Assembly (NCBI RefSeq): GCF_902498195.1
Contig: NZ_CABVIY010000001.1
Location: 62,001 to 126,000 of the forward strand
DNA length: 64,000 bases
Direction of reading: 5' to 3'
Source of the DNA: Pseudomonas fluorescens
GTDB lineage: Bacteria; Pseudomonadota; Gammaproteobacteria; Pseudomonadales; Pseudomonadaceae
Part shown: positions 27,242-36,451 of the stretch, piece after piece
Layout of the letters: each line of letters opens with the position of its first letter
Position numbering within the stretch: position 1 is the stretch's first letter
Position numbers and translations under genes: made by a program
Notes under the pieces: model-generated
Told to the model about the DNA's origin: nothing
The model's input: the letters and a program-made list of their open reading frames with translations, nothing else
The model's database searches: none

Positions 27242-28687
27242 ATGCTGTCGCTGCTCGCCGAACACCCGCTGGTTTGCGCCCTGGTCCTGATCCTCGTCGA
27301 TCTGGTGTTATGGCGCTTTATCGGTATCAATCATCACAACTGGAAGCTGTTCCTGCGGTTGGTGATTTTCTCGCTATTCAGCCTTTTGCTGTTCAACGAA
27401 GGCTTGAGCCCGCTGGAGCCGGCACCCAAGGTCGACAGCGTGCCGCTGCAACTGTCGGCCACGGGATTGCAGATTGCCTGGTGGCTGTTCGGCGCGCGCA
27501 CCCTGACCGTGTTGATCGGCGCGGCGATGATGCAACGGGTCGGGCACACCGGGCGATTGCTGCAAGACCTGCTCGGCGCCGTGATCTTCCTGGTCGCGGT
27601 CATCGCGGCGCTGGCCTATGTGCTCAACCTCCCGGTCAAAGGCGTGCTGGCCACCTCCGGCGCCCTGGCGATCATCGTCGGCCTGGCCTTGCAAAGCACC
27701 CTCAGCGACGTGTTTTCCGGGATCGTCCTGAACACCACCAAGCCCTACCAGCTGGATGACTGGATCGCCATCGACGGCACGGAAGGCCGGGTCATTGATA
27801 TCGATTGGCGCGCCACGCGACTGCAAACCTCGCAGGGCAGCATGATCGTGATTCCCAACTCGCTGGCCGCCAAGGCCAAGATCACCAACTTCAGCCGGCC
27901 CAGCGATATGTTCGGCGTTTCGATCAGTTTGCAGGTCAGCCCCCATGTGCGCCCGCAAACCGTGATCGATGCCCTGGAACGGGCGATGCAGGGCTGTCGC
28001 GTCCTGCTCAACCAGCCGGGCCCGAAAGTGGCGCTCAAGGGTTCGAGCCCCGCCGGCGTGGAATACGAAATCAGCGGCTTTGTCGCCGCGATGAGCGAAA
28101 AGCGCACGGTGCGCAATCAACTCTACGACCTGGCCTACCGGCACCTGCGGGCCTCCGGGGTAAACCTGCTGTCGAGCGTGGAACCCACGCCGACCAGCGA
28201 CCTGTCGCGGCCACGGGCGCTGATCGACAGTTCGCCGATTTTCTCCACCCTGCGCCAGGAAGAGAAAGAAACCTTCAGCCAGAACATGATCCTGCAAAAC
28301 TTTCGCCCCGGAGAGACGATCCTCGGCGCAGGGGAGGTCAGTAGCAACCTGTTCATCATCGAGTCCGGTGTGGTGACGGTTTCGTTGGTTCGCCATGGCA
28401 CGCCCTTCGAGTCCGGGCGCATGGGGCCGGGGGAAGTGATCGGCGAGGCGGGCATCCTGACCGACATGGCGTTGCCCGCGACCTTCTCGGCGAAAACCGC
28501 GTGCACGCTTTACCGCATTGAAAAGGGTTACCTGAGGCCCTGCCTGGAAGCCCGCCACGACATCAACGACGCGATGAAAACCTTGCTCGATTTCCGCTTG
28601 CACAAGGTGCAGGAGCTGATACAGGAAGTGCCGGTGGTGGTGCAGAAAAAGGGATTCCTGCAGTGGTTGCTCAAGCGGGCGGGCTGA
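27242..28687 (+). CDS. MscS-like channel with C-terminal cyclic-nucleotide-binding domain
   Basis: Membrane protein of 481 residues. Four to five hydrophobic helices occupy 1-150, followed by the MscS pore helix and beta domain (GVLATSGALAIIVGLALQST, then DWIAIDGTEGRVIDIDWRATRL). A cyclic-nucleotide-binding domain is at ~335-450 (FRPGETILGAGEVSSNLFII, GPGEVIGEAGILTDM). The start at 27242 has GGAG 8 bases upstream; the open frame extends 29 codons further, with no ribosome site. Such fusions suggest gating or modulation by a nucleotide ligand, but the phosphate-binding Arg/Ala-Ser of true cAMP sites is not plainly present, so ligand binding is not assured. Confidence 0.9.
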   Translation: MLSLLAEHPLVCALVLILVDLVLWRFIGINHHNWKLFLRLVIFSLFSLLLFNEGLSPLEPAPKVDSVPLQLSATGLQIAWWLFGARTLTVLIGAAMMQRVGHTGRLLQDLLGAVIFLVAVIAALAYVLNLPVKGVLATSGALAIIVGLALQSTLSDVFSGIVLNTTKPYQLDDWIAIDGTEGRVIDIDWRATRLQTSQGSMIVIPNSLAAKAKITNFSRPSDMFGVSISLQVSPHVRPQTVIDALERAMQGCRVLLNQPGPKVALKGSSPAGVEYEISGFVAAMSEKRTVRNQLYDLAYRHLRASGVNLLSSVEPTPTSDLSRPRALIDSSPIFSTLRQEEKETFSQNMILQNFRPGETILGAGEVSSNLFIIESGVVTVSLVRHGTPFESGRMGPGEVIGEAGILTDMALPATFSAKTACTLYRIEKGYLRPCLEARHDINDAMKTLLDFRLHKVQELIQEVPVVVQKKGFLQWLLKRAG

Positions 28688-28713
28688 ATTTGCAGGGTAT
28701 GGCCGCTGCGCGG

Positions 28714-28796
28714 TTCGCGAGCAAGCCCGCTCCCACATGTGATCGCATTCTCTGCGGGGAAACACCGTCGAATGTGGGAGCGGGCTTGCTCGCGAA
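28714..28796. repeat. REP pair, GCAAGCCCGCTCCCAC family
   Basis: Inverted arms between the convergent ends of the MscS gene and the TonB receptor gene. Confidence 0.9.
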
Positions 28797-28831
28797 GGCG
28801 ATACCTGCCGCGCGAAAAATCCTTGTAATGA

Positions 28832-31213
28832 TCAAAAATCCACCGTCGCCGAGACCTTCAACGTCCGCGGCGTGCCCTGGGTCAAATACCCGCCATTGGC
28901 CGAAGCCCAATAAGCCTCGTTGGCCACATTCTCAAGATTGGCCCGCAGGGTGACGTCCCGCTCATCCAGCCTGAAGGCATAGCGCGCCCCCAGGTCAAAG
29001 CGGTTCCACGCCGCAATGCCCTGAGTGTTCGCGGCGTTCAAATATTGCCCGCCCGTGCGCAGCATCCGCGCACTGAGCGCCGCGCCTTCGAGTCCCGGCA
29101 CGTCCCAGTCCGCTCCCAGGTTGAACTGGAAACGCGGCACGCCGACCGCGCGGTTGCCGTCATTGACGCCATTGGCGCTGCCTTGGATTTGCGTCTTCAT
29201 CAGGGTGACGCCGCTGAGCAGGCGCAGGCCGTCGAGCGGCTCGCCGTACAGGTTCAGTTCGAGGCCTTTGTTCAGCTGCCGGCCGTCGACGCGGAAGACG
29301 CCGTCCTGGGTGTAGCTCGACGGTTGCTCGATGCGGTAGGCCGCCAGGCTTGCGCCGTAGCGGCCCATGTCCAGGCGCACACCGGCCTCGATTTGCCGGC
29401 TGCGCACCGGGGCGAACGTGTCGTCGCGGTTGAGTGAAGTGGTCGGTGGCGTCGGCCCCTTGGCCAGCCCTTCGATGCGGTTGGCGTAGAACGACAGGTG
29501 CTCCCGGGGCTTGATCACCAGGCCGAACACCGGGGTGGTGATCGAGTCGTCATAACTCGATGTCCGGGCACCCGTGGTGGTGCTCCAGCCATCGACCTTC
29601 AACGACTGGCGACGCGCGCCGAGGGTCAGCAAGACGCGGTCGTCGAGAAAGCCCAGGGTGTCGGCGAGGGCGATGCTGCGCAGTTGGTTTTTGCCGACCA
29701 CCCGTGGATCGTGCAGGTCGCTGCCGAACGAGGTGGCCACCGGTCGTGGCTGTTCGCTGACGTCATAGAGATGGGTGCTGTAGCGCCCGGCACTGCCGAT
29801 GGTTTCGAAGGCCGAGCGCTGTTCGCCCCAAATGCCCGCCAGCCCCAGGTTCAGCTGATGGCTGATCGCGCCCGTGTTCAGGCGACCGTTGAGGCCGGCC
29901 ATCAGGCTTTGATTGTCTTCGTCGTGAGGCGGGTAAAGCATGCCGCCCCGGGCGCTGCCATCGAGGTCGGTGACGGTGAGCGACGAATACACGCCGTTTT
30001 CCCGGGTGTGCCGGGCACCGCCGGCCAGGTAGCCGGTCCAGTTTTCGCTCAGCTCATACTCGGCGCGAGCCATGCCGAAGGTGTCTTCCAGCTGCGAGTA
30101 ACTCCAACGCTGGGCGTACCCGGCGTTGGCGTCCGGCGCCTTGGGCACCTTGTTCAGCGTGGGATCGAGGTACACCACCGCGCGGCCCTGATTGATCACT
30201 TGTTTCTGATAGCCCAGGTCAGTGGAGAGTCGCAGGCGCTCGCCGCGATAATCCAGGCCCAGGCTGATCAGGGACGAGCGCTGGTCTTCATCCTCGACCG
30301 CAGTATCGCCCTCGCGCTGCAGCAGGTTGAGCCGTGCGCCAAAACGCTGGTCCTCGCCGAAACGCTGGCCCAGATCCAGGTGCCCGCCGATGCGCGCATC
30401 GCTGCTGTCGTCCAGCGTGATGCGCCGGGTCGGTGTCTCGCCGGCGCGCTTGGGTTGCACGTTGACGCCGCCGCCGATACCGCTGCCGCTGGGCGTCACG
30501 CCATTGATAAAGGCGTTCGGCCCCTTGAACAACTCGACCCGTTCCATGGCTTCGGTGGCGATGATCTGGCGTGGCAGGACGCCATACAGGCCGTTGTAGG
30601 AAATGTCATCGGAAGCCAGCGACAGCCCGCGAATGATGAACACCTGGGAGAAGTTGCCGAAGCCGGCGGACTGGCGTACCGACGCGTCGTTGAGCAGCAC
30701 GTCGCCGAGGGTTCGCGCCTGCTGGTCGGCGATGGTGCTGGCGGTGTAGCTGGTGACGCTGAAAGGCAGGTCGTTCAACGCTTGCTGGCCGAGCAGGCCG
30801 CTCTGCGCGTTCCGCGCCAGTTGCCCGCCGCCGTAGGTCTCCCGGTTGTCGTTGCCCAGGGCGCTGACGTTGGTGGGATCCAGCTCCAGGGCCGTGCCGG
30901 CGGCCGCTTGCGGCTTCAGGGTGTAGCCATTGTCACCGCTGCTGACCAGCACGAAGCCGCTGCCTTCGAGCACATGCGCGAAACCCGATTGCACGCTGTA
31001 GCGGCCGTGCAGCCCGGGGCTCTGGCGATTGCCCAGCACCGCCGGATCGAACGACAGCGGTACGCCGACCGTCACGGCCAACTGCGCCAGGACCTGGCTG
31101 AGCGCACCCGGGCTGATGTCGATGTGATGGCTGGGGCTTTCGACCGCCTGGCCGTGGCTTGGCAACAACACCGAGCAGGCCAGGAGCAGGCGCAGCAATG
31201 AATGAGTGAACAT
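28832..31213 (-). CDS. TonB-dependent siderophore receptor with signalling domain
   Basis: Outer-membrane receptor of 793 residues. Signal peptide (1-24), an STN signalling domain at ~28-90 (HIDISPGALSQVLAQLAVTV), a plug with FIIRGLSLASDDISYNGLYG, and a 22-strand barrel ending in the terminal Phe (TVDF). The STN domain marks it as a transducer: ligand binding would signal through the adjacent FecR protein to the FecI sigma factor. The start is an ATG at 31213; an in-frame GTG lies one codon upstream, and no ribosome site is evident. Ligand unknown; no siderophore biosynthesis genes are adjacent, so a xenosiderophore is likely. It is 15 bp after the anti-sigma gene. Confidence 0.92.
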   Translation of the reverse strand: MFTHSLLRLLLACSVLLPSHGQAVESPSHHIDISPGALSQVLAQLAVTVGVPLSFDPAVLGNRQSPGLHGRYSVQSGFAHVLEGSGFVLVSSGDNGYTLKPQAAAGTALELDPTNVSALGNDNRETYGGGQLARNAQSGLLGQQALNDLPFSVTSYTASTIADQQARTLGDVLLNDASVRQSAGFGNFSQVFIIRGLSLASDDISYNGLYGVLPRQIIATEAMERVELFKGPNAFINGVTPSGSGIGGGVNVQPKRAGETPTRRITLDDSSDARIGGHLDLGQRFGEDQRFGARLNLLQREGDTAVEDEDQRSSLISLGLDYRGERLRLSTDLGYQKQVINQGRAVVYLDPTLNKVPKAPDANAGYAQRWSYSQLEDTFGMARAEYELSENWTGYLAGGARHTRENGVYSSLTVTDLDGSARGGMLYPPHDEDNQSLMAGLNGRLNTGAISHQLNLGLAGIWGEQRSAFETIGSAGRYSTHLYDVSEQPRPVATSFGSDLHDPRVVGKNQLRSIALADTLGFLDDRVLLTLGARRQSLKVDGWSTTTGARTSSYDDSITTPVFGLVIKPREHLSFYANRIEGLAKGPTPPTTSLNRDDTFAPVRSRQIEAGVRLDMGRYGASLAAYRIEQPSSYTQDGVFRVDGRQLNKGLELNLYGEPLDGLRLLSGVTLMKTQIQGSANGVNDGNRAVGVPRFQFNLGADWDVPGLEGAALSARMLRTGGQYLNAANTQGIAAWNRFDLGARYAFRLDERDVTLRANLENVANEAYWASANGGYLTQGTPRTLKVSATVDF

Positions 31214-31228
31214 CACAGACTGACCGCG

Positions 31229-32188
31229 TCAGACCCTCGGTTCGACCGACAGCCAATAGCGCGTCAGGCGGCTGATGTTCAGCGGCAGGGTGTCGCTGAG
31301 CAGGCGCAGGCTGGCGTCGGTGTCGCGCAGGGAAAACGCCCCCGACACGCGCAATGCCGCGACATCCGGATGACAGCGCAACACACCGGGCCGGTAGCGG
31401 CTCAGTTCGCCGAGCAATGCGTCCAGACGCATGTTGTTGGCCAGCAGCATGCCTTTGTCCCAGGACAGGGCCGCGATGTCGAAGGGCTCCGGGGCGTCCA
31501 GCCGGTTCAGCTTGAAGCTCAGGCGCTCGCCGGCACTGAGGGTCGTGCTCTGTTGCAGCAGCTGCGGGGTGACCACCACCTGGCCTTCAAGGACGCAGAC
31601 GTGGCTGCGCGAACCCTCGGTCCTTACGCAGACGCGGGTGCCCAGCGCGCGCGCGGTGCCGTGGGGTGTTTCGACGATAAAGGGCCGGGCGCCAGGGTCC
31701 TTCGCGGTGCTGATCAACAGCTCGCCGTTGAGCAGCTTGACGCGGCGTTCCCGTGGGTTGAAGGCGATGTTCACCGCGCTGTCGGTGTTGAGCAGCAACT
31801 GGCTGCCATCGGGCAGTGGCAGGTTCTTCTGTTCGCCCACGGCGGTGCGCTGGTCGGCGGTCCATTGCCCCCAGGGCAGATGCTGCGAGGCGATGCCCAG
31901 GGGACCGGCCATCAACAGCAAGCCCAGGCGGGTAAGGGTCTGCCGGCGACTCAGGCCTTCCTGGCGCGAAGCCCGTTGCAGGGTCTGGATCGCGATGTTG
32001 GCCGGCACGCTGCGAAATTCGCCAAGCAGCACTTCGGCCCGTTGCCAGGCCTGGGCATGCTCCTGGCTGCGGTTGCGCCATTGAGCGATGGCCTGATGGT
32101 CGGCGGCGGTGGCCGTGCCGGAATGCAACTGCACCAGCCAGTCGGCGGCTTCACCGAGAATCTGCGGGTTGATCATCGACGCCTTCAT
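31229..32188 (-). CDS. FecR-type anti-sigma/transmembrane signalling protein
   Basis: Single-span regulator, 319 residues, that relays receptor occupancy to the sigma factor. The cytoplasmic N-terminal domain (DUF4880 type, EAADWLVQLHSGTATAADHQ at ~12-31) is followed by a membrane helix near 90-110 (RLGLLLMAGPLGIASQ) and a periplasmic FecR domain (LNTDSAVNIAFNPRERRVKL; VETPHGTARALGTRV). A second ATG five codons in (MINPQILGEA) would also serve. Its ATG overlaps the sigma-gene stop by one base, so the two are translationally coupled. Confidence 0.92.
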   Translation of the reverse strand: MKASMINPQILGEAADWLVQLHSGTATAADHQAIAQWRNRSQEHAQAWQRAEVLLGEFRSVPANIAIQTLQRASRQEGLSRRQTLTRLGLLLMAGPLGIASQHLPWGQWTADQRTAVGEQKNLPLPDGSQLLLNTDSAVNIAFNPRERRVKLLNGELLISTAKDPGARPFIVETPHGTARALGTRVCVRTEGSRSHVCVLEGQVVVTPQLLQQSTTLSAGERLSFKLNRLDAPEPFDIAALSWDKGMLLANNMRLDALLGELSRYRPGVLRCHPDVAALRVSGAFSLRDTDASLRLLSDTLPLNISRLTRYWLSVEPRV

Positions 32189-32694
32189 CAGGCCACACTC
32201 AGGCAGGCAATGAACGCCGCGCGCATATGGCGCTTGATGGTGATCAGCGAGACATTCAGGCGGGTGGCGATCTGGGCGTAGGTCAGGCCTTCGATCTGCG
32301 ACAGCAGAAACGTATCGCGGGTCGCCGCCGGCAGTTCACGCAGCAGGGCTTCGATCCGCTCCAGCGTTTCGAGGATCATCAGGCGGGTTTCCGGCGACGG
32401 CACGTCGGCCTCGGGCAAATGCGCGATGGTTTCCAGGTAGGCGCGCTCCAGGTCCTGGCGACGCCAGCGGTCGATCACCAGGCCCTTGGCAATGTGCGTC
32501 AGCAATGCCCGCGGCTCGCTGCCCAGTGGCTTGACCACCTGGCGTGTCAACAGGCGCAGGAAGGTATCGTGGGCCAGGTCGGCCGCGTCGCAGCGGTTAC
32601 CCAGTTTGCGGTGCAGCCAGCCCTGCAGCCAACCGTGGTGTTCGCTGTAGAGGGTGTGGACTTGCTGGTTCAGCGGTTGATCGACGGACGACAT
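32188..32694 (-). CDS. FecI-type ECF sigma factor
   Basis: Iron-starvation ECF sigma factor of 168 residues. Region 2 is ADLAHDTFLRLLTRQ near residue 40, with the RALLTHIAKGLVIDRWRRQ stretch after it. Region 4 is EGLTYAQIATRLNVSLITIKRHM near the C-terminus. Start taken at 32694 (MSSVDQPLNQQ); an upstream in-frame ATG would add 31 residues with no family match. It is first in sigma-FecR-receptor order. Iron control is suggested by a Fur-like palindrome 80 bp upstream. It is distinct from the FpvI-type factor at 11981. Confidence 0.9.
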   Translation of the reverse strand: MSSVDQPLNQQVHTLYSEHHGWLQGWLHRKLGNRCDAADLAHDTFLRLLTRQVVKPLGSEPRALLTHIAKGLVIDRWRRQDLERAYLETIAHLPEADVPSPETRLMILETLERIEALLRELPAATRDTFLLSQIEGLTYAQIATRLNVSLITIKRHMRAAFIACLSVA

Positions 32695-32773
32695 GGCGGG
32701 CAGATACTCGACTCGGGCATCCTGCGTGAGTGCAATTAAGAATTGATCGCATTCTAGTGGCCCACACCAAGTG

Positions 32774-32787
32774 ATGGCAATTGTCAT
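32774..32787 (-). promoter_or_regulatory. Fur-like palindrome before the FecI-type gene
   Basis: ATGGCAATTGTCAT is nearly its own complement. It resembles a Fur half-site pair (AATGACAATTGCCAT on the complement) but matches the consensus only in part. Confidence 0.4.
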
Positions 32788-32906
32788 TTCGCACTTTCTT
32801 TCAGGGCGTTTGCCAATGGCCTCCTCGACTTCGCAAAGATTGGCTATTTGTACAAATCGATGACGCGACTAACGTATCTCCACACCCACTTGCCCTGGAA
32901 CATCCC

Positions 32907-33347
32907 ATGAAACCTCGTATCGATTTCTACACGGCGTCCCCTGATGCCCTCAAAGCCATGATCGCGCTGGAAACCGCTGTCTCCAAGCTGCCGCTGGAAA
33001 AGACCCTGATCGAACTGGTCAAGCTGCGCGCTTCGCAAATCAACGGCTGCGCCTTCTGCATCGACATGCACACGGCCGACGCCATCAAGGGTGGCGAAAC
33101 CCCGCGTCGCCTGTTTGCCGTGACCGCCTGGCGCGAAGCACCATTCTTCACCGACCGTGAACGCGCCGCGCTGCTGTGGACCGAATCCCTGACCCAACTG
33201 AGCCTGACCCACGCACCGGACGAAGACTACGAAGTGGTCAGCGCGCAGTTCACGCCCAAGGAAATGGTCGATCTGACCGTGGCCATCACCACCATCAACA
33301 GCTGGAACCGCCTGGCCGTAGGCTTCCGCAAGACGCCGCAGGCCTGA
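32907..33347 (+). CDS. AhpD-like carboxymuconolactone-decarboxylase-family protein
   Basis: Small protein of 146 residues in the alkylhydroperoxidase AhpD core family. The redox motif is visible as INGCAFCIDMHTADAIKGG near residues 45-63, with CxxC and a downstream His, matching the ExxC-xxC-H pattern. ATG at 32907 chosen because the family core starts at once (KPRIDFYTASPDALKAM); no strong ribosome site is seen. It is divergent from the FecI-type gene; a link with iron or oxidative stress is possible but only inferred. It probably acts as a peroxidase or peroxidase partner. Confidence 0.85.
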   Translation: MKPRIDFYTASPDALKAMIALETAVSKLPLEKTLIELVKLRASQINGCAFCIDMHTADAIKGGETPRRLFAVTAWREAPFFTDRERAALLWTESLTQLSLTHAPDEDYEVVSAQFTPKEMVDLTVAITTINSWNRLAVGFRKTPQA

Positions 33348-33363
33348 TAGTCCCCCAATCAAC

Positions 33364-33452
33364 TGTAGGAGCGAGCCTGCTCGCGATAGCGGTGGTTCAG
33401 TCACATCGATATTGAATGTGTCGACGCTATCGCGAGCAGGCTCGCTCCTACA
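33364..33452. repeat. Paired inverted repeat, GGAGCGAGCCTGCTCGCGA family
   Basis: TGTAGGAGCGAGCCTGCTCG at one end and complement at the other, between convergent genes. Confidence 0.9.
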
Positions 33453-33475
33453 GGGGTAAGGTTTGAGATCTGGAA

Positions 33476-35068
33476 TCAATGCGCATCGGCACTCGGCGCG
33501 GCCGGTGGTTGCACCTTGCGCATCAAGGGCACCATCGCCGTGGCGACGATGAAGCAGACCATGATCATCAGGAACGCGTCGCCGTAGGTTTGCGTCTGCG
33601 CTTCGCGGTAGGTCAACAGCCAGAGCTGATGCAGGCTGGCCGTTACGCCGATGTCGCCGCCCTGGCCCAGGGCGGCGAAGTTGTTGCCGACCTGGGACAG
33701 CCACTGGTTCAGTGCTTCATTGGTGCTGTTGAGGTGTTCGGCCAGCCGGGTGAAGTGCAGGTTGGTACGGTCATTGAGAATGGTCGCGCACGCGGCAATG
33801 CCAATGGCGCCGCCCAGGTTTCTCATCAAGTTGAACAATCCCGAGGCATGCTTGAGTCGCGCCGGGGCCAGCCCGCCCAGGGTCAAGGTCACCGCCGGCG
33901 GCACCGCCAGTTGCTGGGCAATCCCGCGCAGGGCTTGCGGCAACATCAATTCCCTGGCGCCCCAGTCATGGGTGATCGGGCTGAAATCCCACATCGACAA
34001 GGCGAACAGCCCCAGGCCCGTCATCATGATCCAGCGCAGATCGATGCGGTTGGCCAGAAAGGCGTACAGCGGAATCGCCATAAGCTGGAACACCCCGGTG
34101 GAGAAAATGGCCAGACCAATGTCCAGCGCGCCGTAGCCACGCACTCGGCCCAGAAACAGCGGCGTCAGGTAAATGGTGGCGAACAGGCCGATCCCGGTGA
34201 CGAACGAAAAGAAACAGCCGAGGGCGAAGTTTCGGTCCTTCAAGGCGCGCAAGTCGACGATCGGGTTGGCCACGTGCAGGGTCCGGCCGATGAACGCCAG
34301 GCCGGCCAGGCCGCTGACCCACGCGGTGGTGAGGATCGTGCTGTCGCTGAACCAGTTCCAGCGCGGGCCTTCTTCGAGGGTGTATTCCAGGCAGCCGAGA
34401 AACAGCGCCAGGAACAGCATGCTCAGGTAGTCGGCGCCCTTGAGCAGCGAGAGTTCCGGCTGGTCGATCTTCACCAGCATCGGCACCGCCACGGCGACGA
34501 AAATCCCCGGCACCAGGTTGATGTAGAACAGCCAGTGCCAGGACGAGATGTCGGTGATCCAGCCACCGATCACCGGGCCCAGGGTCGGCGCCAGCGAAGC
34601 CACCGCGCCGATGGTCGCGGCGGCGATCACCCGCTGTTTGCCAGAGAAGAAAATGAACGCCGTGGTGAACACCAGCGGAATCATCGAACCGCCAACGAAT
34701 CCCTGCAGAGCGCGGAAGGCGATCATGCTCTGGATATTCCACGCCGCGCCACAGAGCAGGCTGGCGAGGGTGAATCCCACGGCGGACGCGCAAAACAGCC
34801 AGCGCGTGGAAAACACCCGCGACAACCAGCCGGACAGCGGGATCACGATGATTTCGGCGATCAGGTAACTGGTCTGCACCCAGGCGGTTTCGTCGGTACC
34901 GGCCGACAACCCGCCGCCAATGTCACGCAGTGAAGCCGAGACGATCTGGATATCCAGCAGCGCAATGAACATGCCGATGCACATGCTGGCGAAGGCGAAG
35001 ACCTTGGTCGCCGTGGCCATGTTCGCGGCATTGAACGGTGGCGCCGGGGCGGCGAGGGCGCGGCTCAT
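33476..35068 (-). CDS. emrB: EmrB/QacA-type (DHA2) drug efflux MFS transporter
   Basis: Proton-coupled inner-membrane exporter of the 14-helix DHA2 family, 530 residues. The N-terminal helix carries the DHA2 hallmark IALLDIQIVSASLRDI, and the family motif C appears as VIGGWITDISSWHWLFYINLVPG. It works with the membrane-fusion protein encoded just upstream. The ATG overlaps the emrA stop by 4 bases (ATGA), indicating coupled translation. Drug specificity is not deducible from the sequence. No outer-membrane TolC gene is adjacent. Confidence 0.92.
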   Translation of the reverse strand: MSRALAAPAPPFNAANMATATKVFAFASMCIGMFIALLDIQIVSASLRDIGGGLSAGTDETAWVQTSYLIAEIIVIPLSGWLSRVFSTRWLFCASAVGFTLASLLCGAAWNIQSMIAFRALQGFVGGSMIPLVFTTAFIFFSGKQRVIAAATIGAVASLAPTLGPVIGGWITDISSWHWLFYINLVPGIFVAVAVPMLVKIDQPELSLLKGADYLSMLFLALFLGCLEYTLEEGPRWNWFSDSTILTTAWVSGLAGLAFIGRTLHVANPIVDLRALKDRNFALGCFFSFVTGIGLFATIYLTPLFLGRVRGYGALDIGLAIFSTGVFQLMAIPLYAFLANRIDLRWIMMTGLGLFALSMWDFSPITHDWGARELMLPQALRGIAQQLAVPPAVTLTLGGLAPARLKHASGLFNLMRNLGGAIGIAACATILNDRTNLHFTRLAEHLNSTNEALNQWLSQVGNNFAALGQGGDIGVTASLHQLWLLTYREAQTQTYGDAFLMIMVCFIVATAMVPLMRKVQPPAAPSADAH

Positions 35069-36186
35069 GGCGCGCTGGCCACGGCTGGGGTTTCAGGTGC
35101 CTGGCGGGTGTCGACTTCGGCGGTGACCGACAGGCCGGGGCGCAGGTGGCCGAGCACGCTGTCGGCCGGGTCGAGGTGGATGCGCACCGGCACCCGCTGG
35201 ACGATCTTGGTGAAGTTGCCGGTGGCGTTTTCCGGTGGCAGCACGCTGAATTGCGAGCCGCTGGCCGGTGCGAGGCTGTCCAGGTGACCGTGGAATTCCT
35301 GCCCGGAGAGTACGTCGGCGTGAATGATCACCCGCTGGCCGGGCGTCATGCGCGCCAACTGGTCTTCCTTGAAGTTGGCATCGACCCACAAGCCGCTGGC
35401 CGGCACCACCGACAGCAATTGCGAACCCGCCTGGGCGTACGCGCCAGCCCGTGCCCGACGATTGCCGATCACCCCATCCACCGGCGCGCGCAGTTCGGTG
35501 TAGCCGACATTCAACTGCGCCAGGTCCCGTTCGGCCTTGGCTTGAATCAACGCGGCGCGGGCTTGTTGCTTTTGCGTGGCGATGACGTTCAGCTGCCGCT
35601 GCGCGGCCACCAGTTCGGCCTGGGCGCGGGCACTCAAGGCCGAAGCGGTCTTGAACGTGGCATTGGCCCGTTGCGCGCTTTCCACCGAGACGGCGTTGGT
35701 GGCGACCAGTTTTTTGTAGCGCGCATCGTCATCCCGCGAACGAGCGGTTTCAGCCCCGGCGGCATCGATGCCGGCGCGGGCCTGGCCGATGACGGCCTGT
35801 TGCAGTTGTTCGGTGGCGTCGAGGTTGGCGAGCAACGCCTCTTCAGCCGCCACCGCGCCTTCGGCCTTGGCCAGGTTGGCGCGGTAATCGCGCGAATCGA
35901 GGCGGATCAACACATCGCCGGCCTTGACCTTCTGGTTATCGGTCACCAGCACTTCATCGATATAACCCGCGACCTTCGAGCCGATCACCGTCACCTCGCC
36001 GCCGATGTAGGCGTCATCGGTTTCCTCGATGAAACGGCCAGCCGTCCACCAGTGCGTGGCGTACACCCCCGCCAGCACCAGTGCGGCGATGCCCGCTGTC
36101 GGCAGGAGCAGGCGTTTGAGCAGGGGAGGCTTGCGGGTGGTCACCGGGACAGCCAGGTCGGGCTCAACGGAGGGCATGCTGGTCAT
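35065..36186 (-). CDS. emrA: EmrA-type membrane-fusion protein
   Basis: HlyD/EmrA adaptor of 373 residues that links EmrB to an outer-membrane channel. Basic N-terminus and a single anchor helix (LLLPTAGIAALVLAGVY), then a split lipoyl domain (GGEVTVIGSKVAGYIDEVLV and YTELRAPVDGVIGNR) around a long coiled-coil region at ~90-200, and a beta-barrel ending in the C-terminal third. The chosen start is the first ATG (36186); a second lies three codons on. A pair of inverted repeats 30-60 bp upstream looks like a repressor operator. Confidence 0.92.
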   Translation of the reverse strand: MTSMPSVEPDLAVPVTTRKPPLLKRLLLPTAGIAALVLAGVYATHWWTAGRFIEETDDAYIGGEVTVIGSKVAGYIDEVLVTDNQKVKAGDVLIRLDSRDYRANLAKAEGAVAAEEALLANLDATEQLQQAVIGQARAGIDAAGAETARSRDDDARYKKLVATNAVSVESAQRANATFKTASALSARAQAELVAAQRQLNVIATQKQQARAALIQAKAERDLAQLNVGYTELRAPVDGVIGNRRARAGAYAQAGSQLLSVVPASGLWVDANFKEDQLARMTPGQRVIIHADVLSGQEFHGHLDSLAPASGSQFSVLPPENATGNFTKIVQRVPVRIHLDPADSVLGHLRPGLSVTAEVDTRQAPETPAVASAP

Positions 36187-36215
36187 GGAGGGTTACCTGT
36201 AGGAAACGGCATTTA

Positions 36216-36245
36216 ATTACGTGCGTAATATGACGCATGTCATAT
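36216..36245 (-). promoter_or_regulatory. Overlapping inverted repeats upstream of emrA, candidate operator
   Basis: ATTACG-TG-CGTAAT (36216-36229) runs into ATATGAC-GCAT-GTCATAT (36228-36245). Both are perfect dyads of the size bound by MarR- or TetR-type repressors. They lie 30 bp before the emrA ATG. No regulator gene is adjacent. Confidence 0.55.
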
Positions 36246-36326
36246 TTAGTGGCAATTTATTTCTTATGCCGATCGTCAGGTGGGGGGCTGTGAGGCAGGT
36301 AAGGATGTGTTGATTGATCTGACGCC

Positions 36327-36407
36327 TTCGCGAGCAAGCCCGCTCCCACAGTTGACCGCGTCCGTCTAAACGACTCGGTCAACTGTGGGAGCGGGCTTGC
36401 TCGCGAA
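36327..36407. repeat. REP pair, GCAAGCCCGCTCCCAC family
   Basis: Inverted arms with inner extension CAGTTGACCG/CGGTCAACTG. Confidence 0.9.
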
Positions 36408-36451
36408 AGCGTCAGATCAGGCGATAAAGTTTTATCGAATACATCGAATCA

